From assembly GCA_963843255.1 (NCBI GenBank), contig CAWJJQ010000005.1, forward strand, positions 372,001-436,000: a stretch of 64,000 bases of DNA. The letters are read 5' to 3'. Under the pieces are notes generated by a model. The model was not told the DNA's origin. It saw nothing but the letters and a program-made list of their open reading frames with translations, and made no database searches. This document shows positions 11,350 through 19,637 of the stretch, one piece after another. Numbering within the stretch: the first letter of the stretch is position 1; each line of letters starts with the position of its first letter. Position numbers and translations under genes: made by a program. Source of the DNA: Bog-159 sp963843255 (GTDB lineage: Bacteria; Acidobacteriota; Terriglobia; Bryobacterales; Bryobacteraceae).

Positions 11350-12684
11350 ATGTCCCCCATAACCGATCCCAACCAAAAACAGCTCCACGAACTCGCGCGC
11401 CTGGGCTGGTATCACAGCATGGAGCTGCCCGATGGCCGCGTCATCCCCGGTTTCCAGACCCTCGATGTGCTGCGCAACCGCATCGCCCAGTTTCCCCTGC
11501 CCGCCGACCTGCACGGTAAGCGCGCACTCGACATCGGCTCGTGGGACGGCTGGTTCAGCTTCGAGCTGGAGCGCCGCGGCGCACAGGTGACGGCGGTCGA
11601 TTCCACCGCCTTCGAGCGCTTCCAGATTGCCCACGAATTGTTGGGCTCGCGCGTCGACTACCGCATCGCCGACGTCTGCCGCCTTTCCCCCGCCGAGATC
11701 GGCTACTTCGACGTGGTCATGTTTCTGGGCGTGCTCTACCACCTGAAGCATCCCATGCTGGCGCTGGAAAAAGTGTGCGAGCTCGCCACCGGCATGGTGT
11801 GCGTGGAATCGTTCGTCATCGACGATGGAACCGATCTCACCGCCAAGCCCGTCATGGAGTTTTACGAAACCACGGAACTGTGCGGCCAGTTCGATAACTG
11901 GGTAGGACCGAATGTCGCCTGCCTGCTGGCGATGTGCCGCGCCGCCGGGTTCGCGCGCGTTCAACTGGAGAGCGTGCTCGACCATCGCGCGCACGTCACC
12001 TGCTACCGGCACTGGCAGGAGATCGAGAACGTCACCCAACCGGCGCCCTACCTGACCTCAGTCGAAAACGCGGCCACGCGCGATCGCGTCTTTTCCAGCA
12101 CCAGTGACGACTATGTGGCCTTGTGGTTCAAATGCGCGCGCGCGGACCTGACCGTCGCGGATGTTTTCCCGCAAATCGGCCCCTACGGATCGCACCCCGC
12201 GTTCCTGCACAACACCGGCGGCGATGGCTGGCAGGTGAACTGCAAGCTGCCCCCCGGCCTCGGCTCCGGCTGGCATCCGGCCACGCTCCGCATCAGCGGC
12301 AGCACCTGGGCGAATCCCGTGCGCATCGCGGTCGATCTGTCCGCCGAGCAGCGCCGCCAGCCGCCCCGTCCGGCCGCGGCATCGGACATCCGCATCGTTA
12401 TCGTTACGGATGGCAAGACCTGGGAGCGCAATCTGGTCCACACGGGCCTGGGCAGTTGTATCTCACTCTGGGTCTCGGGCCTGCCGGACGACGCCACGCA
12501 TCAGGACGTCACGATATGGCTGAACGGCGATCTTCTTCCCGCCATCTTTCTTTCCGAGCCTGATCCCGAGGGTCTGCGCCAGATCAATGCCATGTTGCCC
12601 TCCGGCGCGCAGCCCGGCGAATATAGCGTCTCGGCCGGCTCCGGCGATGCCGTCTCGGCCCCCGCGCCCTTGAGGCTCGTCTGA
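11350..12684 (+). CDS. SAM-dependent methyltransferase with Ig-like C-terminal modules, copy 1
   Basis: 444 residues. The N-terminal 230 form a class I methyltransferase of the CmoB/DUF1698-like type: motif I LDIGSWDGWFSFE (about residue 60), acidic VTAVDS, and FDVVMFLGVLYHL (motif IV/V region). Two beta-rich modules follow, about 235-335 and 355-444, the first with the pattern W-Q-V-N-C-K-LPPGLG. The same architecture is repeated in the next gene, which begins on the base after this stop. Substrate unknown; the C-terminal modules suggest a surface glycan, lipid or polymer context, but this is inference. Confidence 0.8.
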   Translation: MSPITDPNQKQLHELARLGWYHSMELPDGRVIPGFQTLDVLRNRIAQFPLPADLHGKRALDIGSWDGWFSFELERRGAQVTAVDSTAFERFQIAHELLGSRVDYRIADVCRLSPAEIGYFDVVMFLGVLYHLKHPMLALEKVCELATGMVCVESFVIDDGTDLTAKPVMEFYETTELCGQFDNWVGPNVACLLAMCRAAGFARVQLESVLDHRAHVTCYRHWQEIENVTQPAPYLTSVENAATRDRVFSSTSDDYVALWFKCARADLTVADVFPQIGPYGSHPAFLHNTGGDGWQVNCKLPPGLGSGWHPATLRISGSTWANPVRIAVDLSAEQRRQPPRPAAASDIRIVIVTDGKTWERNLVHTGLGSCISLWVSGLPDDATHQDVTIWLNGDLLPAIFLSEPDPEGLRQINAMLPSGAQPGEYSVSAGSGDAVSAPAPLRLV

Positions 12685-14070
12685 ATGCCGGTCGATCGCG
12701 CCGCCGGCAATCCCAGGTTTTCCGATCTCGTGCAGCAGCAGGTGGCGCTGCTTTCTACCAAGGGCTGGTATCACAGCATCGAACTTCCGGACGGGCAGAT
12801 CGTCCAGGGCATGATTCCCATCGAGGCGTTGAAAGGCCGGCTGGCGGCCTTCCCGATCCCCGCCGACCTCACCGGCAAGCGCGTGCTCGACGTGGGCGCG
12901 TGGACCGGCTGGTGCAGCTTCGAAATGGAGCGCCGCGGCGCTGAAGTGGTGGCTGTCGATTGCATCGAGTTCGAAGAATTCCGCGAGGCGCACCGCATGA
13001 TCGGCTCGCGCGTGGATTACCGCATTCTCGATGTGGAGGAGTTGACCCCCGTCACCGTTGGCGTCTTCGATTACGTGCTGTTTTTCGGCGTGCTGTACCA
13101 CTTGCGCAATCCGCTGCTCGGTCTGGAGAAGATGTGCGCGCTCACCCGGGATACGGCTTTCGTCGAAACATTTGTCACCGACGACGGCACCGCGCCTTGC
13201 ACCATGGAGTTTTACGAAACGGATGAACTCGGCGGACAGATCGACAACTGGTTCGGTCCCAGCGTGCAGTGCGCCGCGGCCTTGTGCCGCTCCGCAGGGT
13301 TCGCGCGCGTCCATCCCGAATACGTGTCCGACCGGCGCGCCGGATTCACTTGCCGCCGGCAGTGGGAAGCGCCCGCTCCACATCCAACCGAACCGGCCCC
13401 GCTGCTCTATTCCGCGGTCAATAACCGAACCAACGATATCCTGTTTCATCCCGGCAAAGACGAGTACATCTGCGTTTATTTCCGCAGCGCGTCCGCGGAT
13501 CTCACGCGCGATCGCCTGCGGATCGAAATCGATGAATATGGGGCCCCGGCGCTGGTGCTGGTGAAACTGCGCGACGAGGAATGGCAGGCCAACCTGCGTG
13601 TACCGCCCGGTCTGGGGGCGGGTGCGCATGCGGTGCGGTTGCGTACGGTGCATAGCGCGTTCAGCAATTCGTTCCAGATCGAGATGCAGGATCAGGGCGG
13701 CGTAGCCGGATCGACCGCGAGCAAAGCATCGCATCCCCCGGCGCCGGACACCTTCACTGAACCACCCGTCATTTACGAAGTGCGCAACGGCATGACGGAT
13801 TCCGAAGTCTTCCACGGCCATCGCAACGAATATGTTTGCTGCCGCTTCCGCACGCCGGAAACAGCGCTCGACCGCGCGGCCGTCATCCTCGAAATCGACG
13901 AAGCCGCCCAGCCTGTTCTATTCCTGACAGACCTGGGAAACGGCTGCTGGCAGACCAACTCACGGCTGCCGGCAGGACTGCAGCCGGGCTCGCATTCCGT
14001 ACGACTTCGCACTCTCCGCAGTCCGTTCAGTACCTCGCACCAGATCCGGCTGCTGCAAACACTTTCCTAA
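12685..14070 (+). CDS. SAM-dependent methyltransferase with Ig-like C-terminal modules, copy 2
   Basis: 461 residues, paralogue of the preceding gene and directly abutting it (TGA-ATG), so translationally coupled. Motif I is LDVGAWTGWCSFE and the segment FDYVLFFGVLYHL is shared. Two clear copies of the C-terminal module are seen, about 238-332 and 361-458. They share the pattern DEY(I/V)C..FR, then EID..(G/A)P(A/V)L, then WQ(A/T)N.R(V/L)P.GL..G.H.VRLRT..S.FS. The copies of this module in the two proteins indicate repeated duplication. The product may form a heteromer with copy 1; not shown by sequence. Confidence 0.8.
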   Translation: MPVDRAAGNPRFSDLVQQQVALLSTKGWYHSIELPDGQIVQGMIPIEALKGRLAAFPIPADLTGKRVLDVGAWTGWCSFEMERRGAEVVAVDCIEFEEFREAHRMIGSRVDYRILDVEELTPVTVGVFDYVLFFGVLYHLRNPLLGLEKMCALTRDTAFVETFVTDDGTAPCTMEFYETDELGGQIDNWFGPSVQCAAALCRSAGFARVHPEYVSDRRAGFTCRRQWEAPAPHPTEPAPLLYSAVNNRTNDILFHPGKDEYICVYFRSASADLTRDRLRIEIDEYGAPALVLVKLRDEEWQANLRVPPGLGAGAHAVRLRTVHSAFSNSFQIEMQDQGGVAGSTASKASHPPAPDTFTEPPVIYEVRNGMTDSEVFHGHRNEYVCCRFRTPETALDRAAVILEIDEAAQPVLFLTDLGNGCWQTNSRLPAGLQPGSHSVRLRTLRSPFSTSHQIRLLQTLS

Positions 14071-14763
14071 CGCGATGTTTTTTCCACAAGCGATACACCG
14101 GGGCTCTGCTCTAACCCACTGAACAGAATGGTAATAAAACCTGTGCAAAATTGATCTGAACCGCGATTTTCATTTGACTGTAACAATCGGGAGGGTGCAT
14201 GATGATTGAGGTTCCAAGAGGTCTGAGGAACAGCAAGCCACTGAACGCTTAGCGAGCCCGGAGCGGTGATCTGGTATCGAGGCTAGTAAAATAGAATTGA
14301 AGCCAGGGAGCGAAGGGCCATCGGGAGCGCTTGGAAGGCGGGCTTCCCGGCCAGGAATCGGATCGAACGCTTTGATCCGGCAGGGTCCGAAAGGCCCTAA
14401 AGGGGAGTGGAGATCCGACGAAGGGTTGGGAGTGCCGGACGGAAGTCAGGCAACGGGATTCTGGTGGTGATCTGGCGCGGGCCGGGGCGAACCGGCGCAC
14501 GTCAGGGAGTTGGAATCCGAACGGGCAGGACGGACGTACGGCAGGGTATTGAAGGAGCAGGTCGGGAGCTTCGACCTCGAAATGGTGGCCTGGAAACGGG
14601 CAGTCGTTTCGGGAGAGTGAAAGGCCGCTTCGAGATACCAGTTCCGGCCAGGGAAGCTGGCAGGTGAACCTGAAAGCATTGATCCGCAGCCTTCCAAAGA
14701 AGGCGGCGGGGAGCGGAAGGGAAATCACCCGGCGAGTCTGGTTGCGAAGCTCTGTGCCGATGC
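14071..14763 (+). other. long intergenic purine-rich region, possible structured RNA
   Basis: No credible protein gene in 693 bp. From about 14190 the plus strand becomes strikingly rich in A and G (42 of 60 bases at 14281-14340, 39 of 60 at 14521-14580). Small hairpins are visible: GTTCC...GGAAC (14211-14231), GGATC...GATCC near 14358-14376, and AGGG..CC-GAAA-GG..CCCT just after it, a GNRA-like loop. Motifs recur imperfectly, e.g. CCGGCCAGG near 14341-14355 and again near 14644-14656. A possible promoter is TTGACT (14174-14179) with CATGAT (14198-14203). A 17-codon reading frame, 14199-14252, has a GGGAGG box just before it. A non-coding RNA or leader of the downstream gene is possible; it resembles no RNA family I can name. 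Confidence 0.4.
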
Positions 14764-16087
14764 ATGCCGGCGGGGAGTTTGGCTGCGAGATCGGGTCACT
14801 TGGAACCATTTTCTTTTGCGGGCAACCACAGCGCCAGCTGGGTAGATTCCGCCAACCATCCCGGCACGGACTTTCCGCTCGCGAACCTTCCTTACGGCGT
14901 TTTCCTGACGCCGCCTTCCAGTTCCATCGGCGTGGCGATCGGCGATCGCATTCTCGACCTGCGCCGCGCCGCCGCCGCGGGCCTACTCGACCGGCTTCAG
15001 GCAGCCACCGTCCAGGCGTGCCGGGCTCCCTGCCTGAACTCACTGATGTCGCTTGGCCGAAATCATTGGTCGCCGCTGCGGAATCGCCTGATCGACCTCC
15101 TGAGCGCCGGTAGCGAACATCAGGCCGCTGTCGAGCCGCTGCTCGTGCCCATGCCGGAAGCGGTCATGATGCTGCCCGCCCACATCGGCGATTACACCGA
15201 TTTCTACGCATCCATCCACCACGCCACCAACGTCGGCCGCCTGTTTCGTCCCGACAATCCCCTGCTGCCGAACTACAAATACGTGCCCATCGGCTACCAT
15301 GGCCGCGCTTCGTCCATCATGATCAGCGGGACCGCGGTGCGCCGGCCCAGCGGACAGATCAAGGACGGCGCGGCAGACGCGCCCACGTTCGGTCCCAGCC
15401 GCGCGCTAGACTACGAACTGGAAGTCGGGTTCTTCGTGGGTCCCGGCAATGCGTTAGGCGAGCCGATTCCTATCGCCGAAGCCGAGGCCCAAATCTTCGG
15501 CCTCTGTCTGCTCAACGACTGGTCGGCGCGCGACATCCAATCCTGGGAATATCAGCCGCTCGGTCCATTCCTGGCCAAGAGCTTTGCCACCACCATCTCG
15601 CCCTGGGTCGTCACCATGGAGGCGCTCGCGCCGTTTGGCGCTCGCTGCCTTCGAACGTCCGCCGGGCGATCCCGCTCCCCTGCCCTACCTCACCTCGCCG
15701 GAGGATCAGGGGCACGGCGGCATCGATCTCAACCTCGAAGTCTACATACGATCGCCGCGCATGGACGCTCCCGTGCGGCTCAGCCGCGGCAATCTGAAGG
15801 ACCTTTACTGGACGCCCGCGCAATTGCTCACGCACCATGCGAGTAACGGCTGTAATCTGCGTCCCGGCGACCTGCTGGCCAGCGGCACCGTCTCCGGCCC
15901 CTTGCCCGAGGCACGCGGCTGCCTGCTCGAACTGACCCGCCGCGGCGCCGATCCCATCCAATTGCCTGATGGCGAAACCCGCAGGTTCCTGGAAGATGGC
16001 GACGAGATCATTTTCCGCGGCTACTGCGAACGCGCAGGCTTCCCGCGCATCGGTTTTGGAGAATGCCGCGGCGTCGTTACCGGCTGA
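14764..16087 (+). pseudogene. fahA: fumarylacetoacetase, interrupted by a frameshift
   Basis: Last step of tyrosine degradation: 4-fumarylacetoacetate to fumarate and acetoacetate. The N-terminal part reads in one frame up to WVVTMEALAPF (about 15645) and the rest continues in another frame from LAAFERPPGDPAPLPYL to the stop at 16087. Removing one G of the GG at about 15646-15647 restores a continuous protein of about 440 residues. Family landmarks are intact on both sides: DFYASIHHATNVG, GYHGRASSI, DYELEVGFFVG, LNDWSARDIQ, then DLLASGTVSGP and DEIIFRGYC. The start is uncertain; homology begins at SWVDSANHPGTDFP (about 14836), and TTG at 14800 is an alternative. Either a real mutation or a sequencing error. 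Confidence 0.8.
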
Positions 16088-16096
16088 CCCCGCCGC

Positions 16097-17680
16097 TCAC
16101 TGCCCAGATTCCTGCCGCAATTCCTCCCAGCGCTTCAGCACCTTCTTCCCCTCTTCGGCGCGTCCCGATTGAATCAACGTCCGGCCCAGCAGATAATGCG
16201 CCGACGCGTTGCGCGGATCCATCTGCAAAGACCGGCGCAGCATGCGCTCCGCCTCGGTCAGATCTCCGGTCTTCAAATAAGCTTTGCCCAGCAGGATGTA
16301 CGGCCCGCTAAAGGTAGGATTCAACCACACGGAGCGCTGCAGGGGCGGGATGGCGTGTTCCCAGTCTTCGCGGCGGGTGTACGCATCGCCCAGGCGGTAA
16401 TACGGCATCGCGAAATCGGGATTGAGCGCGATCTCCCGCTGCAATTCCTCCACCGCGCGGTCGATCTGTGCGCGATAGATGGCGATCTCGCCCAGCATGT
16501 AGTTCGCGGCCGCCAGCTTCGGCTCGCGCAACAGGGCAGCGTCAAGCTCCGCCTGCGCGTCGTCTTCAAATTCCAGCCGCATCAGCATCTGCGCGGTAAA
16601 CAGGCGGGCCGCGCCGGAATCCCCCGGCACGCCGAACAACTCGGCGAAAGCCGCCCGCGCTTTCTGAACCTGACGTGCCTGCAGATAGCTGTTCCCCAGC
16701 ACGAAAAACAGGTCGTTGCCGCGCGCGCCGCCCGCGCGTGCTTTTTCCAGCCACGGAATCGCCGCGGCGATGTGACCGGCCAGGTACTCGCTTCGTCCGA
16801 TCATCTGGATGGTTTCCCCGTAAAGCGGACCGCTCTCCTTCATCGATGCGACCGCTTCTCGCAGCGACTTGGCAGCCGCCGCATAGTCATGCGCACGGTA
16901 ATTGGCCACCCCCCGCACATAGGCGGGATCGGGCGCGGCGGCCGGAACCGGGGCTTCGGGTAAAGCAGCCGTTGAAGCATGCCCATCAGCTGCGACGCCC
17001 GACGCGGGCCGCGGCTGATCCAGCAACTGGCGCGCCTCCTGGTTCTGCGGGTCCATCTGCAGCGCGTGGCGCAGGGCGGCTTCTCCATCCTCCCGGTTCC
17101 CACTATGAAGGTAGGCCTTGCCGATCAGCACATAAGGTCCGCTATGATTCGGATTCAGCCAGATGGCGCGCTCCAGCGACGATATGGCGTCGTCCCACTT
17201 GTTGCCTTTGACGTAGGCATCGCCCAGCCTGTAATAAGCCATCGCGAAATCCGGATTCCCCGCGATCTCTTTCCGTAGTTCCGCGATTGCCAGATCGTTC
17301 TCGCCTTCGGCCAGCGCCGCCTCACCCAAAATGTAATGCGCCTGCGGGATGCGAGGGTCGATCTCCAGCGCCCGGCCCGCCTGCCCGCGCGCCGCCTGCA
17401 TCATCTGCATGCGCAGCATCATCTCGCCCGTCAACAGGTGCGCCGCGGCCGATTCCGGACGCACCTGGAACAGAGCGGCATAGGCCTGTAAAGCCTTCTC
17501 GTCCTGGTGCGCGGCGAGGCAGGCATTGCCCAACATGTACTCGGCTACCAGCGCTTGCGGACCCTCCGCCGCGGCCTTTTCAAACAGAGGGATGGCATCC
17601 GCGTAGCGATGCTGGTTGAACGCCTGCAATCCCGCCTGATAGGCGCCGGCCTGGAGAAACAACAGAAGCAGCGGACCCAT
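16097..17680 (-). CDS. secreted TPR-repeat protein
   Basis: 527 residues. The start at 17680 is chosen because it opens a signal-like stretch (GPLLLLFLQAGAY) and lies one base after the stop of the upstream gene. At least eight tetratricopeptide-like units follow in two homologous blocks. Each block ends with the pattern FAM(A/P)YYRLGDAY, WLNP..SGPY(V/I)L(I/L)GKAYL and LQMDP.N. The blocks are separated by a Pro/Ala-rich linker (about residues 245-270). It probably serves as a scaffold in the periplasm. Tight linkage with the cytochrome/copper protein upstream suggests a joint role. Confidence 0.8.
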   Translation of the reverse strand: MGPLLLLFLQAGAYQAGLQAFNQHRYADAIPLFEKAAAEGPQALVAEYMLGNACLAAHQDEKALQAYAALFQVRPESAAAHLLTGEMMLRMQMMQAARGQAGRALEIDPRIPQAHYILGEAALAEGENDLAIAELRKEIAGNPDFAMAYYRLGDAYVKGNKWDDAISSLERAIWLNPNHSGPYVLIGKAYLHSGNREDGEAALRHALQMDPQNQEARQLLDQPRPASGVAADGHASTAALPEAPVPAAAPDPAYVRGVANYRAHDYAAAAKSLREAVASMKESGPLYGETIQMIGRSEYLAGHIAAAIPWLEKARAGGARGNDLFFVLGNSYLQARQVQKARAAFAELFGVPGDSGAARLFTAQMLMRLEFEDDAQAELDAALLREPKLAAANYMLGEIAIYRAQIDRAVEELQREIALNPDFAMPYYRLGDAYTRREDWEHAIPPLQRSVWLNPTFSGPYILLGKAYLKTGDLTEAERMLRRSLQMDPRNASAHYLLGRTLIQSGRAEEGKKVLKRWEELRQESGQ

Positions 17681-17681
17681 G

Positions 17682-19559
17682 CTATCGTTCCAGCCGGGCC
17701 CGGGCGGCCTGCAGATTGCGCCGGGCCGCCTCCAGGTTCGGATCCAGCCGCAGGGCGGCTTCGAATTCGGGCACGGCTTCCCGGAAGCGCCCAAGCCGCG
17801 CCAGCAGCGCTCCCAGATCGCTATGCACCACGGCATCGTCCGCCCGAAATTCGAGCGACTCGCGCAAGTGCGCGGCGGCCTCTTCGAGCTTGCCCGACTT
17901 GGCCCTGTCGTCGCCCCACAAGCGCAAAACTTCGCCCAGATGCTGCCGCGCCGCCGGATCGTCCGGATCGTCCACGATCACTTTGCGGAACTCAGCGGCG
18001 GCTTGTTCCCAATGCTGCTGTTCCGCCAGCGCGTTCGCCAGGTTGTAGCGCGCGTTGGTATAGCGTGGATTCACGTCGATCGCACGCTGTAGCAGCGCTG
18101 CAGCCTCGTCCGCCAGACCGTTGGAAAGTAGCGCCGCGCCGAGCGTGTTCAGCGCTACGGGATTGCGCGGCTGCGCCACGACCGCGGCCCTCAGATACCC
18201 GGCGGCCCCCGCCGCGTCGCCCCGCGCCAGCATCAGAGCACCCAGATTGAATTGCGCGGTGAACTCGCCCGGATATTTGTCCAGCCGGTGCCGCATGATA
18301 GCTTCCTGCAATTCCATGCGGCGATCCCCGCCTCCGCGCGGCAGCACCTGTAGCCATAGATGCGCCATTTCGTCGGTCGCCTGGTTTCCGCCCCGCACGC
18401 GCGCGGGCGGATGATTCGGGTTGCGCGGATTCGCGGCCGAATTGTCGTAGTGGTAGCGCATCGAGATCACCGTCCCCTTGGGCAGGAATACCGGTTCTTT
18501 GTAGCGGTAGACGGCCTGCCAGTTGGGGTCCCAATCGGGAATGCGGATCAGCCACCGCCGGTTCCCACCGGGCAGAGTCGCGTAACCTTCGAGCACATGG
18601 CCCAGGTAGTGCGCGTGCGGATAGATGGCCAGCACATCCATATCCATGGGCACTGCAAAATCGTCGCTTACCGGAAAGTCTGCGTCCCCGGCGGGAATGT
18701 TGAGCGCTCCATCGTGCTCCAGTTGCACCAGCATCGGAAACTTCGTGCCTGGCCCGCCGGTGAAGTATAGCCCGATCGACGGCTGCACCAGTTCCGGCTT
18801 GCCGGTGGGCTGCATGTGGACATTTAGCACCAGGTCGGTTCCAGGATCGGCGCGCCAGGCCATGCCCTCCGGCTCGACCCAGGGAGTTCCGCCCGGCTTC
18901 CAGAAAAGAAAATGACTGTCCGGATCGAAAGTGTCGGATTCGATGTTCAGATCCATGCCTCCAAAGCCGGCGCCTGGCGATGGTTCCTCGGTGCGCGCCG
19001 AGCCTGTACGGTCGATCAGCACATTGGCATGATGCACCGCGCGGGCATTGCCCGGCCGGATCTCGATGGCCTTTACCCACCGTGTAGCCGCCAGGTGCAG
19101 AGGCAACACAAAATTCCAATAATCATCCGGACCGCCGGCCCGCAAATGATATGGCCCCGCGGCTTCCAGAACCATGTCCGGCTCGCCTAGCTGCCATCCC
19201 GGGGTGAACTTGGGCGGCGACGGTGCGTCCTGGGGCGAACCGGCCGGCACGCCCGCCGCGACCCACTGCTCGATCATTCGGATCTGCTCATCCGTTAACC
19301 GGCGTTCCTCCTTGAATTCACCGTGGCCGGCTTCTGGCAGCCACGGCGGCATGTATCGCCGTTTGATCACGCCGACAATTTGGGCACCGCGCTTACTGAC
19401 GTCGGCGTAAGTGAGCAGCGGAAACGGTCCAGGTTCCCCGGGACGATGGCACGGCGCGCATGACTGGTAAACTATCGGTGCGATGTGTTTATAAAACGTG
19501 ATGGGCTCGGCCTGCGCGGCGCAGACGCCCAGCGCCAGCACGGGCAGCAGCCGGTGCAT
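17682..19559 (-). CDS. cytochrome c / copper type II monooxygenase-like / TPR fusion protein
   Basis: 625 residues. A signal peptide is followed by a haem motif CAPCH (34-38). The middle part has the copper-ligand layout of PHM/dopamine-hydroxylase-type monooxygenases: His 176-His 177, His 248, His 315-x-His 317 and Met 367 (compare the HH, H, HxH, M set of PHM). The last 200 residues are TPR units. Known family members of this plan occur in Planctomycetes and Acidobacteria and are not characterised biochemically. Inferred activity: copper-dependent oxidation with electrons delivered by the fused haem. One base separates it from the secreted TPR gene downstream. Confidence 0.8.
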   Translation of the reverse strand: MHRLLPVLALGVCAAQAEPITFYKHIAPIVYQSCAPCHRPGEPGPFPLLTYADVSKRGAQIVGVIKRRYMPPWLPEAGHGEFKEERRLTDEQIRMIEQWVAAGVPAGSPQDAPSPPKFTPGWQLGEPDMVLEAAGPYHLRAGGPDDYWNFVLPLHLAATRWVKAIEIRPGNARAVHHANVLIDRTGSARTEEPSPGAGFGGMDLNIESDTFDPDSHFLFWKPGGTPWVEPEGMAWRADPGTDLVLNVHMQPTGKPELVQPSIGLYFTGGPGTKFPMLVQLEHDGALNIPAGDADFPVSDDFAVPMDMDVLAIYPHAHYLGHVLEGYATLPGGNRRWLIRIPDWDPNWQAVYRYKEPVFLPKGTVISMRYHYDNSAANPRNPNHPPARVRGGNQATDEMAHLWLQVLPRGGGDRRMELQEAIMRHRLDKYPGEFTAQFNLGALMLARGDAAGAAGYLRAAVVAQPRNPVALNTLGAALLSNGLADEAAALLQRAIDVNPRYTNARYNLANALAEQQHWEQAAAEFRKVIVDDPDDPAARQHLGEVLRLWGDDRAKSGKLEEAAAHLRESLEFRADDAVVHSDLGALLARLGRFREAVPEFEAALRLDPNLEAARRNLQAARARLER

Positions 19560-19585
19560 GTAGGTATTATCTCAGAATAAAAAAA

Positions 19586-19620
19586 GCCGGCAGGGCGTTG
19601 CCCTGCCGGCCTTTTGTTTC
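19586..19620 (-). terminator. intrinsic terminator after the TonB-dependent receptor gene
   Basis: A perfect 11-bp stem (GCCGGCAGGGC / GCCCTGCCGGC, 19586-19596 and 19600-19610) with a 3-nt loop. Read on the minus strand it is followed by a run of seven T (complement of 19579-19585), the ideal layout for the receptor transcript, 28 bp after its stop. CTTTTG at 19611-19616 gives weaker termination on the plus strand. Confidence 0.88.
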
Positions 19621-19637
19621 TTGTTTGACGCGCTAAC

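Noticed and set aside
12463..13821. 452-codon minus-strand frame opposite the methyltransferases
   Set aside because: Shadow frame of the tandem paralogues.
14249..15043. 264-codon frame on the minus strand across the purine-rich segment and the start of fahA
   Set aside because: The sense strand is purine-rich, so stop complements are rare and antisense frames stay open by chance. It overlaps a recognised gene and has no domain.
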